From Phoronis ovalis (taxonomy: Eukaryota > Phoronida > Phoronidae): a stretch of DNA of 17,507 nt. The notes beneath the pieces are model-generated. The model was not told the DNA's origin. It was given only the letters and a program-made list of their open reading frames with translations, and did not search any database. The position numbers and the translations under genes are program-made. The stretch spans positions 3,917-21,423 of the forward strand of contig JAOXYB010101493.1 in NCBI GenBank assembly GCA_028565635.1, given 5' to 3'. Shown here in pieces: positions 1 to 12,800 of this stretch (the stretch's first letter is position 1; each line of letters begins with the position of its first letter).

Positions 1-77
1 CTTTATTTGTAATGCTTTGAGCCTCATAAGGTTGATTTCTCTTTATTTGTAATGCTTTGAGCCTCATAAGGTTGATT
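1..77. repeat. 40-bp tandem duplication
   Basis: Positions 1-37 recur identically at 41-77, a period of 40 bases. The array may extend leftward past the window edge. The perfect identity in an otherwise diverged intron suggests a recent duplication. Confidence 0.9.
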
Positions 78-186
78 CACACACTCATGAAAAACTGCCT
101 TCTGATGCAGTTGTTTATTAAACATAGATATAATTATGTAATATCAGTTTGTAATATTTTATTTTAAGCAAAACTGTACTAATTAA

Positions 187-221
187 GTAACATTAAAGCA
201 TATTTTGTAACACTAAAGCAT
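187..221. repeat. Short direct repeat, period 20
   Basis: GTAACATTAAAGCAT (187-201) recurs as GTAACACTAAAGCAT (207-221), with 14 of 15 bases identical. It may be chance in AT-rich DNA. Confidence 0.5.
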
Positions 222-726
222 TCTTCAGCCTCACAGGTTTATAATGACATTGAAAGCAGACACAACATATAAATAGCATGCAGTATGATTGTGTAAAATT
301 AATGCATTACTTGTGCAGGTTTGACAGTACTTTCATATTATTTTCAGAATGTTAAAATTCAAACCTTTTTGTTAGTATACTGATCCTTTTAGATTGCAAG
401 TAATGTACAGTGTTAGTGATAACACAAAACAGATACAGGCTTATAAGAATGACTGTGTTGAAACGGAATCATGAAAATCAAATATGTTTATAGCTTTATT
501 TTTTTGCTGTCTGAAGAATTTTTTTAATATTACTACACAAACTTTAATTGTTGAAAGATTCTGGTTTATTTCATATTTTTTCAAATTTTTCAATCATGTG
601 AAAGTTATGAAAAATAAACGTTTTATAATTACAGTAATTATCATAGTAATGCACAAAAAGCAGATTGTTAATTTCTTGTTTTGGGGATTTTTTTTCAATG
701 AATATAATCAGTTCTTAATATCTTAC

Positions 727-849
727 CACAATTTGTTTCTCCAGCTGCTTGGCATTTTTGACAGCCTCACGGTGTTTAGTGATTGTCTTTTGTAGTTGAG
801 ATTTAATGCGACTGGCATCAATACGTTTATGTCCCAGCTTAATTTGTTC
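727..849 (-). CDS. DNHD1: Exon 22: stalk coiled coil 2
   Basis: The acceptor is AATTATAG|GAACAA and the donor ATTGTG|GTAAGA; phase 0 at both ends, 41 codons. The product is purely helical and charged: EQIKLGHKRIDASRIKSQLQ, then KTITKHREAVKNAKQLEK. It follows exon 21 as stalk CC2. The next exons, encoding AAA5, lie beyond the left edge. Confidence 0.82.
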
Positions 850-3800
850 CTATAATTATCAAAAAAGTATTGACTATAATAACCTCATTAACAATGGAGC
901 ATCAGACTGACAAAATATTGTTTTCCCTCAAAAAAGTGACAACCCTCATATTGTATATGCACCAAAACTGTGTGACAAGGCAATAATGCCTGAGTGATTG
1001 GAAATTAAACCTTTCCCTGCATTGACTTAGTATTTCATAAAAGTATCATAATTATATTGTTGTAACAATGTAATCATTTGCATTTACTGAATGTTATCCA
1101 TGCTTGAATACAGTCACCAGCAAAAGGCACTTAGTACTTGTCATATTTCAAACTTCATACTTCAACCAAGCAGCAAAACCAGTCTGAGATATTTTTTTAG
1201 CATTTTCACAATTTACACTTTTATAAGTTACTGTATAAAAATATATTAAAGTAAAAAATTTTAAAATAACAATATCTGAGTCGAAATTCAACAATCATAA
1301 GGAAGATGTATTATAGTAAGACTCTTAATAAAAATTATGTATTATTCTTACTAAAATCATAGTTTGTTTATAAATACAATCACCATGGCTTTAGATTTTA
1401 AGTAATTGTTGACACTGATTTAACAGTAGACATGACAGTAGACAATTCCCACCTTAGAGAGAGATCTCTCGGCTTCTTGCAGATTTGACAGCTTAGGTGC
1501 CATTTTCATAGTAATTTTCTTGTAATTGTATAAGGCGTGCACCCACAGACTGAGTGAAGCAGCTGCCTTACTGGCTTTCAACACTGTTCTTGGATGGAAT
1601 TCTGGGTCTTTGATGAACACCTGCAAATAAGTGTTGGTCCTATTTACTTCCATGTTTTACATTATAGTTGGATACATACTGTTTATTGAACAATGAATAT
1701 TAAGTACGATAGGTAGAGTCAGGATTGGTTATGCTCTGTCATTAAGGTAAGATCATTGTGCATACCTGTTATTTTAAACAATATTTAATTAATACAATAA
1801 ATGTTAATTATACCATTATAATAGGTGGTATAAATTATGGAAAGTTTTTATCTACTTACAAGTTTCAATAATTCTTGAATTACACTACAACCTGAAACTA
1901 TTCTAATTGTACTAGCTATAACACACTTGATGGCAGTTGTTTCTCTGATGGCTTCTATTATTATAGTTTCATTGTTATGTTTCTACTACTGTTTGTCATC
2001 AAGATTACTATAATTTTACAATAAAGTAATGAGAAAAACAGTTACTACAAACAATAAATACATTTCAGTAAAAAAAAGGCCCAATTTGGTTGGTTCCACG
2101 ATTTTAAGATTTTCCACTATTAAAGTGTGGGGGAGTGTCAAATTTGTAATAATATTATTTTATAATTATTTCAGAATTGGTCCGTATGTTATAACAACCA
2201 CCTCTGTCTCTGTTTGCTTTAAAATATGATGGTGACTAGACCCTGTTGATGTATACAATACAACTATAATAATACTTTACTCTGCATTCATTAAACTAAC
2301 CATTTATCTATCATGCATGTGCATTCTTACCTTTAAGCCTTCAAAAACATCACTTGGCATATCATTCTTGTCATAGAACTCAAGGTCTCGGAAAAAATCC
2401 TCATGATATAAAAGAGCCTTACCAGAGTCCCAACTAGTCATGAAAAAGAATATTAAAGTTATTATTTTACTAATAAATAATTAATATAAAAGAAATACTG
2501 GAGCAATCCCGGTTGTATAAATTAATTATTTTCGGTTTTACTAACTACTAACATCAAACGAGAATTTGTGCATATTAATGTCTAAGGTGCACAAGGCCTT
2601 TTTAATTAAAATATAGAGAGTCAATAATTATTTCATAAGTTTGGTCATAGTAACAATTCCAGTATTTAATTACTTCAGTAGCTAATTCTACATTTGGCAT
2701 GTTACATAGTTTTAGACTTACTCTTGTTCTCTTCTAAATAGAAGACAGAGTGCTTTCACTACTAAGACAACTCGTTCAGGTGGATCCCGATATGTTCTTA
2801 TTTCTTCAACATCATGCTGGTCCAAGGCTCGCAGTGCTGCTAATGCAGCAGAATATACTGGGTTAACCTAAATACAAATTAAATTAAACTTAAAGTAGAT
2901 ATACAGTAGCTAAGGGAAAATAAAAACAGATTAAAAAATGTTCCTCAAAAATTCAGATGAAGTTACAAAGATGATTCTGTTTTCGGCAAAAATAATTTCA
3001 GGCAAATAGCAGTTAATAAAAGTAATGATTTTAAGTAGATTTATAATATAATTTCTAAAAATATTTTTTCACTGCTTTTAAAACTTAAAGCACTGTTTCA
3101 TCCAAGAGATATGATAAATAGTGTAGTTCAATTATGAACTATATACTGTTGTAACATTTTTTTATTCATTATTCAGATATATTAAAAACCTACCCTACTG
3201 AATTCTGACTGTGCTTGTTTCCTAAGTGTGTCCACTGGTGCCAACAGTTTGCGTATAACTTCCTGTTGGTTTTGGCATTTGGCCAAACTCTAAACAAGAT
3301 TGAATATAATGAAATGAAGCAAATTAATGTAATTTTTATTTACTGTTAACAAAATATGTTATTTTTGCTTATATTTGCTAGATATTTCCCTGACAAGAAG
3401 TTCTCACACAATATATGTTACAACTTTATAAATTTCACAGGCCAATTTCGGCACTGCTGCAACTCTTGCTTCTACATCTAAAGCAGTGGAAGAAAAATAT
3501 ATCTTCTCCACACAACTTACATAATAACTATACTAATTACGATTAACGATTTGTTGTGAACATTTTACCTTAGATATAAAGAACAATAATGGCTTGACAA
3601 CATAGTGATATATTGATACAAACTGTAACAAAGAATCTGTCATAAAACTGACCTCTTTATATTCTTCTCTGGACTTCTGAACATTAGTAATGCAGGTCTC
3701 AACATCATTCAAAGCTTTTTGTAGATTTGGCATGAAATGTGCCACTTCCGACTTCAATTTGTTTATCTCTGTGAAGGCTTCTTCTACTCTATGTAATGCA

Positions 3801-6800
3801 GTTTCGTTCCTTTCAATGGTTGCCTAGTAACAGATTTAAATTATATTCCTAGTTAAATATGTTTAAATGAAATTAATTTTAACTATTTCCCAGTCTATAA
3901 GAGTTAGAAACTTTTATGTTAAATAAATCTATTCATACTTCAAGACAGGTCAGTGTGGAATCTTCAATAACAAAGAAAATGTTGATACATAACATTGCTT
4001 TTTACAGTTATTATTAAAATTTATAATTAAAGCAAATCCATGTTTAAAAATGCCCATCATAGGGATACACCACAGAATAACCAATCATAGGGACACACCA
4101 CAGAATAACCAATCGTAGGGACACACCACAGAATAACCAATCATAGAGGCACACCACAGAATAACCAATCACAAATTGGCTCACTATATCAAAACTGTGA
4201 TGATTAAAAAGTATTCCAATGCTGACCACAGAAGGACACGACACACTATCAAACCAAGCTTTCAAGTTCAAAAATATCCTCCTCCGCTCCGGCTCCCATT
4301 TCAATTTTCATTCAGCACTAGTATGGGCGAGGCACACTCAGTACATTCAAGATATTGTTACTTGTAAATCTAGACAGTGTGTGTGTGTGTGTGAGAATAT
4401 GTTACTAAATGTGACATATGATTAATAGTGACTAGTATATCTTCAGTTTGTGGGGCCAGCTGTCAAGAACCCAAATTGTTCCACAATCTGCAAATTAATA
4501 ATCATGCACGAGCTCGCACGATTCATTCACAACACAGAATTTTACGAACTTTAGGGTTTCATGACAAATAACACAGTCAACCAAGTGCTTAACGTCTAAT
4601 ATTACCTGTTCATTTTTAACAATGTATGCAGCAATCACTTTGAAGACATGAACAAACTCTCTAAATGTCATAGGTGTGTAGAACTTCTGCAGACTGTTTT
4701 GGTTGAAAAATAACTTTTCCAAAGCCGTTTTTGATGATTTATGAATATATACCATGGCGTTGGCTACAGCCAGTATCTGCTCCTTGTTACTCTTTTCATT
4801 CCATAAAACGCTGAACTAAACAGATAAATGCACCATGATGATAACATTTTAAATTAATATAAATAAATATTTTCATTTAAATGTGTGTTCTGAAAAATAA
4901 CCCAGTTTGAATGGAATATGTTTTAAATCTATAAATAAAAGCTAATGACGTCACTTCAAAGATCTAGTTGAAAAATAAAAATAATTATTTATTTATTAAT
5001 AGTTAAAATTAAACTAAAGCAGCTAGCTAAACACAAAAAAACACTTTTATTTTCAAATATTTTTAAAATCTAACATTACTGTAAAACAGTATAATTATTT
5101 ACTTACTAATTTGAAACTGTATAAAGCCCTTGCTCTCTACTTTCCCATATTCTCGCAAACTTTTGTCTAACCACCACTCTAATAACTCAGATGCCACCTG
5201 ATAGATTACTGTGTACATAATTTACATAATTATGCTCATGTAACTTATAAAAAATAAGATCATTTCACTTACCCCAGATGTATTATCTTTAATCCATGCT
5301 TCAGAGACAGTGACATATGCCTCATGACTCCATTCTCTGTATAAGTCAATACTGGTTGTAAGTGTCACAAAGACGGGAAACTTACGAAGCTTTGAATATA
5401 GAGAATTGAAATCTGTGACATTGAGAGTTTCTATAAAGAGAATGGAAAAAATTGCATTTTTACACTATCTGAAAACATTTACAAGCTTTGTAACACAGCC
5501 ATTTAGTTCTTGCTTTTAATTACAAAAGCTACACTTTTGATGCCATAGAAAGTATATGACACAAGTCATAATATTTCTAATAAGTTTAAAATTTTTACAA
5601 TTGTTAAGCTATTTGCTCCAATATTTACATTTTTTACATAACCTATTAATCATAAAACCTTTCCTTAATGTTTTTCAAAATTAAATACAAATAAAAAAAG
5701 CAAATATTAATTAATATATGAAGCTTATTTTGTACTTAATAACAACTTACCTTTATAATTTAAAGCAATAACAACGTGGACATTTTGTTTGATTCTTGAA
5801 ACAAATTTTTCGTATGCTATATCAATCTTGTCCATATGTTTAGTGGTAACCCCGCCAGGTGTCAGCTGCGCAGCAATCTGTTGAAGTTCTTCTAGGTTAT
5901 ACAACCCAGGGCATGAGCCTGCAAATGAAAACAGACATGTACTTTACTTGGTCAGATCTCCTCCTTTAAACTGCATTTATCAAATCCAATGATCTTATTT
6001 GAAGGAAATTTGCAAATATGTTGATGATACAACTCAAGGCAACATAAGTACCAAGAAGAGGTCTTGTAATCTTCAAGGATATGCCAATTATCTCAAAACT
6101 TGGTCAATAGCCCGGGGGTACTGCCATTCAAAGTGACTATATATATATGTGCCACCCAGTAGACCCCCTTTTTCAGCCTCTACTTTTACCATGGGTTATC
6201 TTTCCATGTTATTTAACACTTTTTACCATGGGGGCATAAATAAATTTTAACAATGGAGCAGTATATGTTCAATAAATGATTATCACAAGGTAATTTGTAC
6301 TCAATTATTATTATAATAATGTGAACCTGCAGGGTCGAATTATTCATACATAATAAACACTTACGAAAATGTACTATATTCTGAAACTCTCATTCTTGAA
6401 TGCACAGTACATTTGAAAGAATTTTCATATGTACTGCATATTTAAATGAATTTTCATAAAATAAGATAATATTTCTTACCCTCTAACATGAGAGAGCATA
6501 CATCTTGCAGACAGTCATCACCCAGTGTCTCGTGTACTAATAAAACAACAGGTCGATTCGATACGCCACCTATTTGGGCAGCACGTCTTATGTGTTCTCG
6601 TAACAGTGCTACATTATTGTCAGAATTAGCCTGCGGTTTTGGTTCAAAAAGCTTGCAATGAGCAATGTACGATGCAAGTCTGGTCACAGTGGCTCGTCCA
6701 GTAGAGTGAGATATGCCAATTAGCAAAGCATGCGCCCCCGGCAAAGCCTGAAACAAGCAGAGTTTTAAAAATAAAAGTATAATTATATAAAATAAAAAAG

Positions 6801-9800
6801 TAACTACTTATCCAAATAATTTACATTAATTTATGCAAAATTTAACTAATAAACTAACACCAGTTTCTAATGAAATAGATCCACTTTGTAACGAAGCTGA
6901 ATAGTCATTTTGTCATGATCGTGATCTGCTTCAGTTAGTGGCCTGCTGCTCATTTAATAAAAGTAATATGCAGAGTCCATTTCTCTGTGAATAAATGCAA
7001 GGTCTTGTATACTTTTACATTTTGAAGAGGGAGCTTACCGCCATGTATTATTTAATATTTTGTCCCAATATTGGCTGAAGTGGAAGAGAGCAAACGAATT
7101 TGATGGTGCACAAAATCTAACTTGCCAGTTGGAATTTCAGATATTACATAAAATTCTTACCATGACTCTAGTGAGTCGGCAGATGTGTTTTATAGCTTCC
7201 TTGAAGAAGACTAAATCAACTTTCTGTGAAGTTCCTTGGTTATATATATCTAGGCATGTAGCTAAAGCATCACCTAACATGGGAGATATGGCTTCAATAT
7301 AACCTGAAAAACAAGTTAAAAGTTTAATGAAACAATAATGCATTGTTTACCGAAAAATATGTAATACCCGAGAGAATGAATAATTATACTAACTTATATT
7401 CTGTTGAGCAGCGTCAGCTAGTGGTATAATTTGGTATAGCTGGTATATTTGGCATAATTTATCAGAATATAATACAGAGAAATGTAGTAGTTGCAAAGTT
7501 AATGCACTGTAACAATCAATAACCTTAAAAAGTTTCCTATAATTACACAATATAAAGATAATTATGTGATCATGTAAATTAAAGGTAACTCAGCAAATCA
7601 CCAACAGTTCACTGTCTTGAATGGATTGAAATGTTTCATTCATGGATATTAAGGATTCTGGTTCCTGTGTGTTAGTAAACAGGATATTATGCATCCAACC
7701 CTCTATTCAAATGTTTCTATAAAAAACCTCTACAACTGCTGTTATTTATTATAAACAAATATTTGTTTTTTTCCAGCAACAAATAGAAATTTCATTCTCA
7801 GTATATTAATTTTTATAATTAAATGTACATTTACCTCTTTCAGCCTCTAACCCAGTGGCTTCAGTGTGTGTCGCTATGATATACTTCGAGAATAAAAATC
7901 CTGTCAGATCTTCATGTGGACCCTTTATCTGATATCAAATCAAATACAAAAATTAACATTTAACTGTTTCATATCTTCTTTAATAAACCACAACAGTACA
8001 TTTAATTTTAACACTGACAGCGAAATATATTCATTACCATATTAGATTATACACAGGTGCTATGTACTGCTTCGGGCATTGCATATAATAAATCTGATTA
8101 TACAAAACATGAAAATATATGCTCACATGGGACCACTCTCCTATTAAGGATTGTATATAATATAATTTCAATCTATTAAAATGAGCATGCATCAGTCTTT
8201 AGTTTCTTTAGTCAGATTAACCATAGTCAGATACAAAGGGCCAAGACTTACAAAATGTTGCTAAAAGCCCATTTACGCAAATTATGAAGGTTAACTGCTT
8301 TTATTTTGACGTTTATTTTTTGTAATTTATATAACATACCTGCCAGTTGATACATAGTTTTAAGTATACACCATATTCAATCATTTACTGATTACAAACT
8401 AAAGCTGCTTGATGTTTCATATATAAATGTTAAGGAAGGAACCTTTTTCTAAATTTATAATGGTTTTAGAAAGAATCATATCAATGTCAGTTTTTGTATT
8501 TATTTTGGAATTATAAAAGAAATATTTCTAAAAAATAAATATGCTATAATTTATAATATCATTGCATTTTATCCCTTACCAACTAATGACAAAATTAAGA
8601 AACAGTTAAAAAAATCATATTTCTAATGACTATCAAAACCAAAAAACTGCCTACCTGTTCCATAGACAACAGTGCTCCTGTGTACTGTTCCTCCTCCCGG
8701 TCAGCTATGAGGCCTGCTTTGAATGTGACGGCACGTTTAGAATCCTTCCTCTGGAGTCCAGGTTTCTTGATACTTGGTGCTGTCGTTATCTTCATGTTAG
8801 ATATTTGAGTTTGAGGCTGATTTGCATTTTCTATAAAAAAACATTTAATGGCTTTTTATATTTCAAGGAATTTGTTGCTCAGAAATTATTTTAAAAAATT
8901 AATACGAAAAAATAAACTGATAATGCAAAGCAGAAAATTATAGAAAATAACATTTTTTGCCAATTAATTATGAGTAATTATGTAACTAAACTATTCTTAC
9001 GGTAGGTTTCGGGTAATGCTCTCTCATATGTACAAATACTGGTTTGTGATGCAGTAAAATAACGTCGGAAAAATCTGTTGTGACGGGACACTGAGGAGGT
9101 AAATGGGGGGTAGTGACCGCATCTCACCTCAACAATAATAACTAATTTTGTATTTATTAACAGGTTGTACACAGCCTATCACAGTCTACACTCCTAAATA
9201 ATTATATTGGACAGTCATTCACAATGGTTAGAGCATACTCCAGAGATCTGCGATGGAGAGTTATTTTTCATACTTTCATTCTGCAAAATACTGTATCTGA
9301 GATGGAAATGGAGGGAGTAGGGAAAGGGTTCAATCTCATTGCACAGAAGTAAAAAATGATAATCTGATTTGACAAAATTATTGCAACCCTAAAAGACGAA
9401 AATAAAACATATAACGTTTATCAAATTGCACAGACAGAAATAAAATTCAACGAATCCCACCACACAAAAATAAAATATGACCCTTCACACATGTATATAG
9501 TTTGCCCCCTTTCCATTTAAATACAATGCAAGTACCTGAGTATAGGCTGAATGGTTACTAAACATGAAATTGTGCTCGTTCATAACATTTTGCGTTGCTT
9601 GAATGATCTGTATGTAATTTGGGATGTGATTCCTTAGCAATTCCCTTAGATAATGACGTCAGAAAAATTTGAGTAAATGTCACAAACCAGTATTTAGTAC
9701 TTTATCGGAAGAGAGCATAACTCAGAAACCTACTGTATCATTTCATTCTAATTTCTTGTTCAATTTTTAATTAACATTCTACATTACATTGAAGAATTTC

Positions 9801-12800
9801 TGCAAAAATAAACTTTCTTGAATTGAGAAACATTTGTTTAAAAAGTTAACTTTAGATTGTTTTATCTTACAGGATCCCTAATCTATTAACAATACCTTTT
9901 TGTTTTATTTTCTAAATGAGAGAGCGATGACACTCAATGCTTGGTTAATAAAGTTATTTGAATACGTACTTCCAGAAATGGATGTTGAATGTTTGAATGA
10001 AATGTTATACGTTCAAGCTGTTGTCTACCCAATACATAACTGTACACATGATTTTTCTGAAGAATGTAAATGGGGCTTTTCATGGTACTATAAAATTTCA
10101 TAGTGGGAAATATCTACATTCTATTAATTACTCTGTTGTGACTATTTGGTTAAACCATTTGGAAGTGGCATTTGTGGTGACAAGGAAGTACATAGGAAGG
10201 CATTAAAAAAAATTGACCAAAACATAAAAAGACACAATGAAAAAAATAACAACACATGTATTTGTTGTGAAATAATTTTTTCTTGGCCAAAACATGAAAG
10301 ACACAATGAAGAAAACTTGCACAAGATTTGTTATGGCAAACAAAAAAAAGAAAAGTGACATTATTGTTTTTAAAATATATACTGTGGTAAAACAAACAGC
10401 ATCTCAGATCGACCCCATTTCATCTGAATTGATATTTTAAAAATTAGGAAAAGCCATGTTATATCTGAGAGCAAAGCATTCTGTATTAAAAATATGTAAT
10501 AATGTCCGTCTTTGAGCTGGTCAGAGCTGCAGTCAGGTTTCTCAATGCATTGTCCATAGGACATCCTGGATTATTAACATCTTCCACTCTTTGACAAGCC
10601 AGATGTTTATCAAAACTAGAATGTTATATAAAATATTCTTTCGGTATATCATACAGCCAGTGATGAACTATGATATTCTCTTCTGCAGGTTTGGATGTTT
10701 TGTACAAAGGTGCCATCATCAGAGTCCTGCAAATTAGGAGATTCGTTCTTCCGTGATGGGATGAATTTGCAAGCATGTTTCTTCTTTGTTGCTTTGACTA
10801 TCTTTCACATTTGACTCCTCTTTCCAATGTTTCTTTTATCCCTGTGGCTGCATCATTTCAGCTTCGTAGGTGAAAAGATGGCGTTGTGCAAAGCTGGACA
10901 GACATGCATTGGCTATTCATTTATTAGTATTGATCGTTTGAGAAAAATTGAATATGTTCTGCCGATACGTGGCGATTCATTTCAAACACAAAGAAAAGTC
11001 AACGGGGTCATTATCCCAACCAATGTGACAAGGTTGTTAAAACAATATAATTATGTAGATTTTTTTTAAATTACTTTTAGATATCTATATTCTGTAAGTA
11101 TTTTGGTAGTTTCATCTATTTATTAGTTACAATCAACAAGAAATTATTTCACGTGTTTCCAGAACAACAACATATGTCTTTGTGTTCACATTTTTGAAAG
11201 AAAATTGTTAAATGATAAACGGACAAGGCTTCTAAAAAATCATGCTTTTATGATAAACATCTTCTTTCTCTGGTAAAGAGAGGATCCTAAATAGTCTCAG
11301 TTTTATAGTAAAGTTAACGTAATAATGAGCAGTTTTACTTGGAGTCACTTTTTGAACCTAATACTGAGGACATTTTGCTTTTCAGGATCTTTACCGTTTA
11401 TTTTATAAAATGTTGACAAGTGAAGTAAAAAATTAATTTACTATAATTGTTTTCAGTTCATAAGGATTTAAAAATTTTTTGTTTCACTCAATAATTCACA
11501 ATGTCTTAATTTGATTAGCTTATTTTAATCAGTGTTCACCTCACCTCTGTTACAAATAACAAATAATTGTATCATGGCAATACTGTATGATGAATGATAT
11601 ACCTTAATAGGTTATATTAGGAGACTGACAAGACATACAGAACTTGCCAAACCTGTTTTAGTTTACTGAAATAAAGCTTATTAGATTAACATGCTGATAT
11701 TCTAGATGCCTTTCCATGAGTGTCTCAACCATAGAGCCCCAGATTGAAAAAATATTTTAATATTTTCACACTGATTTACCTGACAAAGATGACGAGTCTC
11801 TAGTCAAACTTAAAGTATAACCAGTTGTATCGCGACTTAGAGAATCGGAAAGTTCACTCAAAATAGGAGTACCAGGTAGTTTAGAAATATAATCATACAC
11901 GGAGGCAGATTTAGTATAGACACTCAACAGCGTTGAAACTGAAATGGGTTAAATGAAACACAAGTGCATATTAGTTGATGGAAATTTTCACATTGTTGAC
12001 ATTTTAAATAAAAAAACAATTTTACATCTCCAATGTATTCAGTGGAGTGTGATTTTGAATGTTTAATAATAAAATGTAACTTCTAAGTAAAATACTTTTG
12101 ATAAAATAACAGTTGTGAATATTTCCATATAAAAGTCAAAATGTTATTTAAAATATTAACGAAAAATTAGTAAAATTATAATAAGTTAAATGTAATTGTT
12201 TTAAAGACAATATAAATTAGTATTAACAAAATGTTAAATACATTACCACAATTAAAACAGTGATTGTGAAAGGTGTTACTTCGGAAACAAACTAAATAAA
12301 TGTAGAACTGAAAACAACGGTGAAATAATTAATGCAGATCTGCTACAGACAACATTATGACAGGCATATAATTGAGTTTATGATGATGAGAGCAGCTATA
12401 CTATTACGTCACCACTAATTCAATCTTATCTAATCGCGGCCATTAAATCTGGAATCACAAAAACTTACATCATTGTTTACTGTTTCAGATTAATTTCCGA
12501 TTTCATGGTTCTAATTAAAATTTAAAATTTGTTTCCATTCCTGTTACTTATCAGCTATTTTTCTAATTGTTATTTACTAGCTATTTTTTTTAGCTACCAC
12601 AAAAAAATAGCAGTTAATTACTTATCTGCTATATTTCCCCCCTGTATAATCTGCTATTTTTTATTGTTGTAATTATAGTAAAATGTACTTAAAAGTAACT
12701 GTATAAAAATAGAAGATAAGAAACAGGAGCGGAAACAAACTCTGAATTTTAACTAAAAAACTAAGAGTGGATTTCAGTATGTCTTTAATTTTTTGAAAAT

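Larger units (their letters stand above)
1..726 (-). other. Intron, 3' side of exon 22 (open at the window edge)
   Basis: This AT-rich stretch has no minus-strand block with dynein AAA5 signatures and acceptor/donor sites. It holds two short tandem repeats (1-77 and 187-221), listed separately. The plus-strand open stretch at 484-795 is low-complexity Phe/Ile-rich and overlaps exon 22, so it is not treated as a gene. Confidence 0.6.
3824..4605 (-). other. Intron between exons 16 and 17
   Basis: 782 bases. It holds the 28-bp minisatellite (4057-4168) and a GT microsatellite (4377-4393). The open stretches that cross it on either strand are by-products of the repeats. Confidence 0.65.
8831..11779 (-). 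other. Longest intron (exons 8-9), rich in foreign DNA
   Basis: 2,949 bases within the exons of the disordered insertion. It holds a Tc1/mariner-type element (9000-9735), a possible zinc-finger remnant (10128-10358) and unassigned open stretches near 10486-10623 (minus) and 10827-11069 (plus). No block matches the phase, splice and composition pattern of the flanking dynein exons except a false one inside the element's inverted repeat. Confidence 0.65.

Noticed and set aside
484-795. Plus-strand open stretch of 103 codons rich in Phe and Ile.
   Set aside because: The composition reflects T-rich intron DNA and the end overlaps minus-strand exon 22. There is no domain or signal of a real gene.
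3422-3477. A minus-strand exon-like patch (VEARVAAVPKLACEIYK) behind a good polypyrimidine acceptor.
   Set aside because: Exons 17 and 18 join at phase 0 and already give the normal stalk length. In that phase this patch begins with a stop codon (ATG TAG). It could at most be a poison exon.
3533-3652. Extension of exon 17 through its GTCAGT donor to a later AAG|GTAAAA site.
   Set aside because: The extra residues are hydrophobic (VVKPLLFFISK) and would break the stalk coiled coil and its length. The earlier donor fits the family.
4044-4425. Open stretches on both strands across the minisatellite, including a repetitive minus-strand peptide.
   Set aside because: The 28-bp period makes the frame shift with each copy, and the apparent peptide repeat is a by-product of the tandem array.
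9001-9141. A minus-strand block with acceptor TTAG|TTATT, donor CTACC|GTAAGA and phases matching exons 8 and 9, which could pass as an extra exon.
   Set aside because: It overlaps the left terminal inverted repeat of the Tc1/mariner-type element, has no polypyrimidine tract, and its product is unlike the Ser/Thr-rich neighbours.
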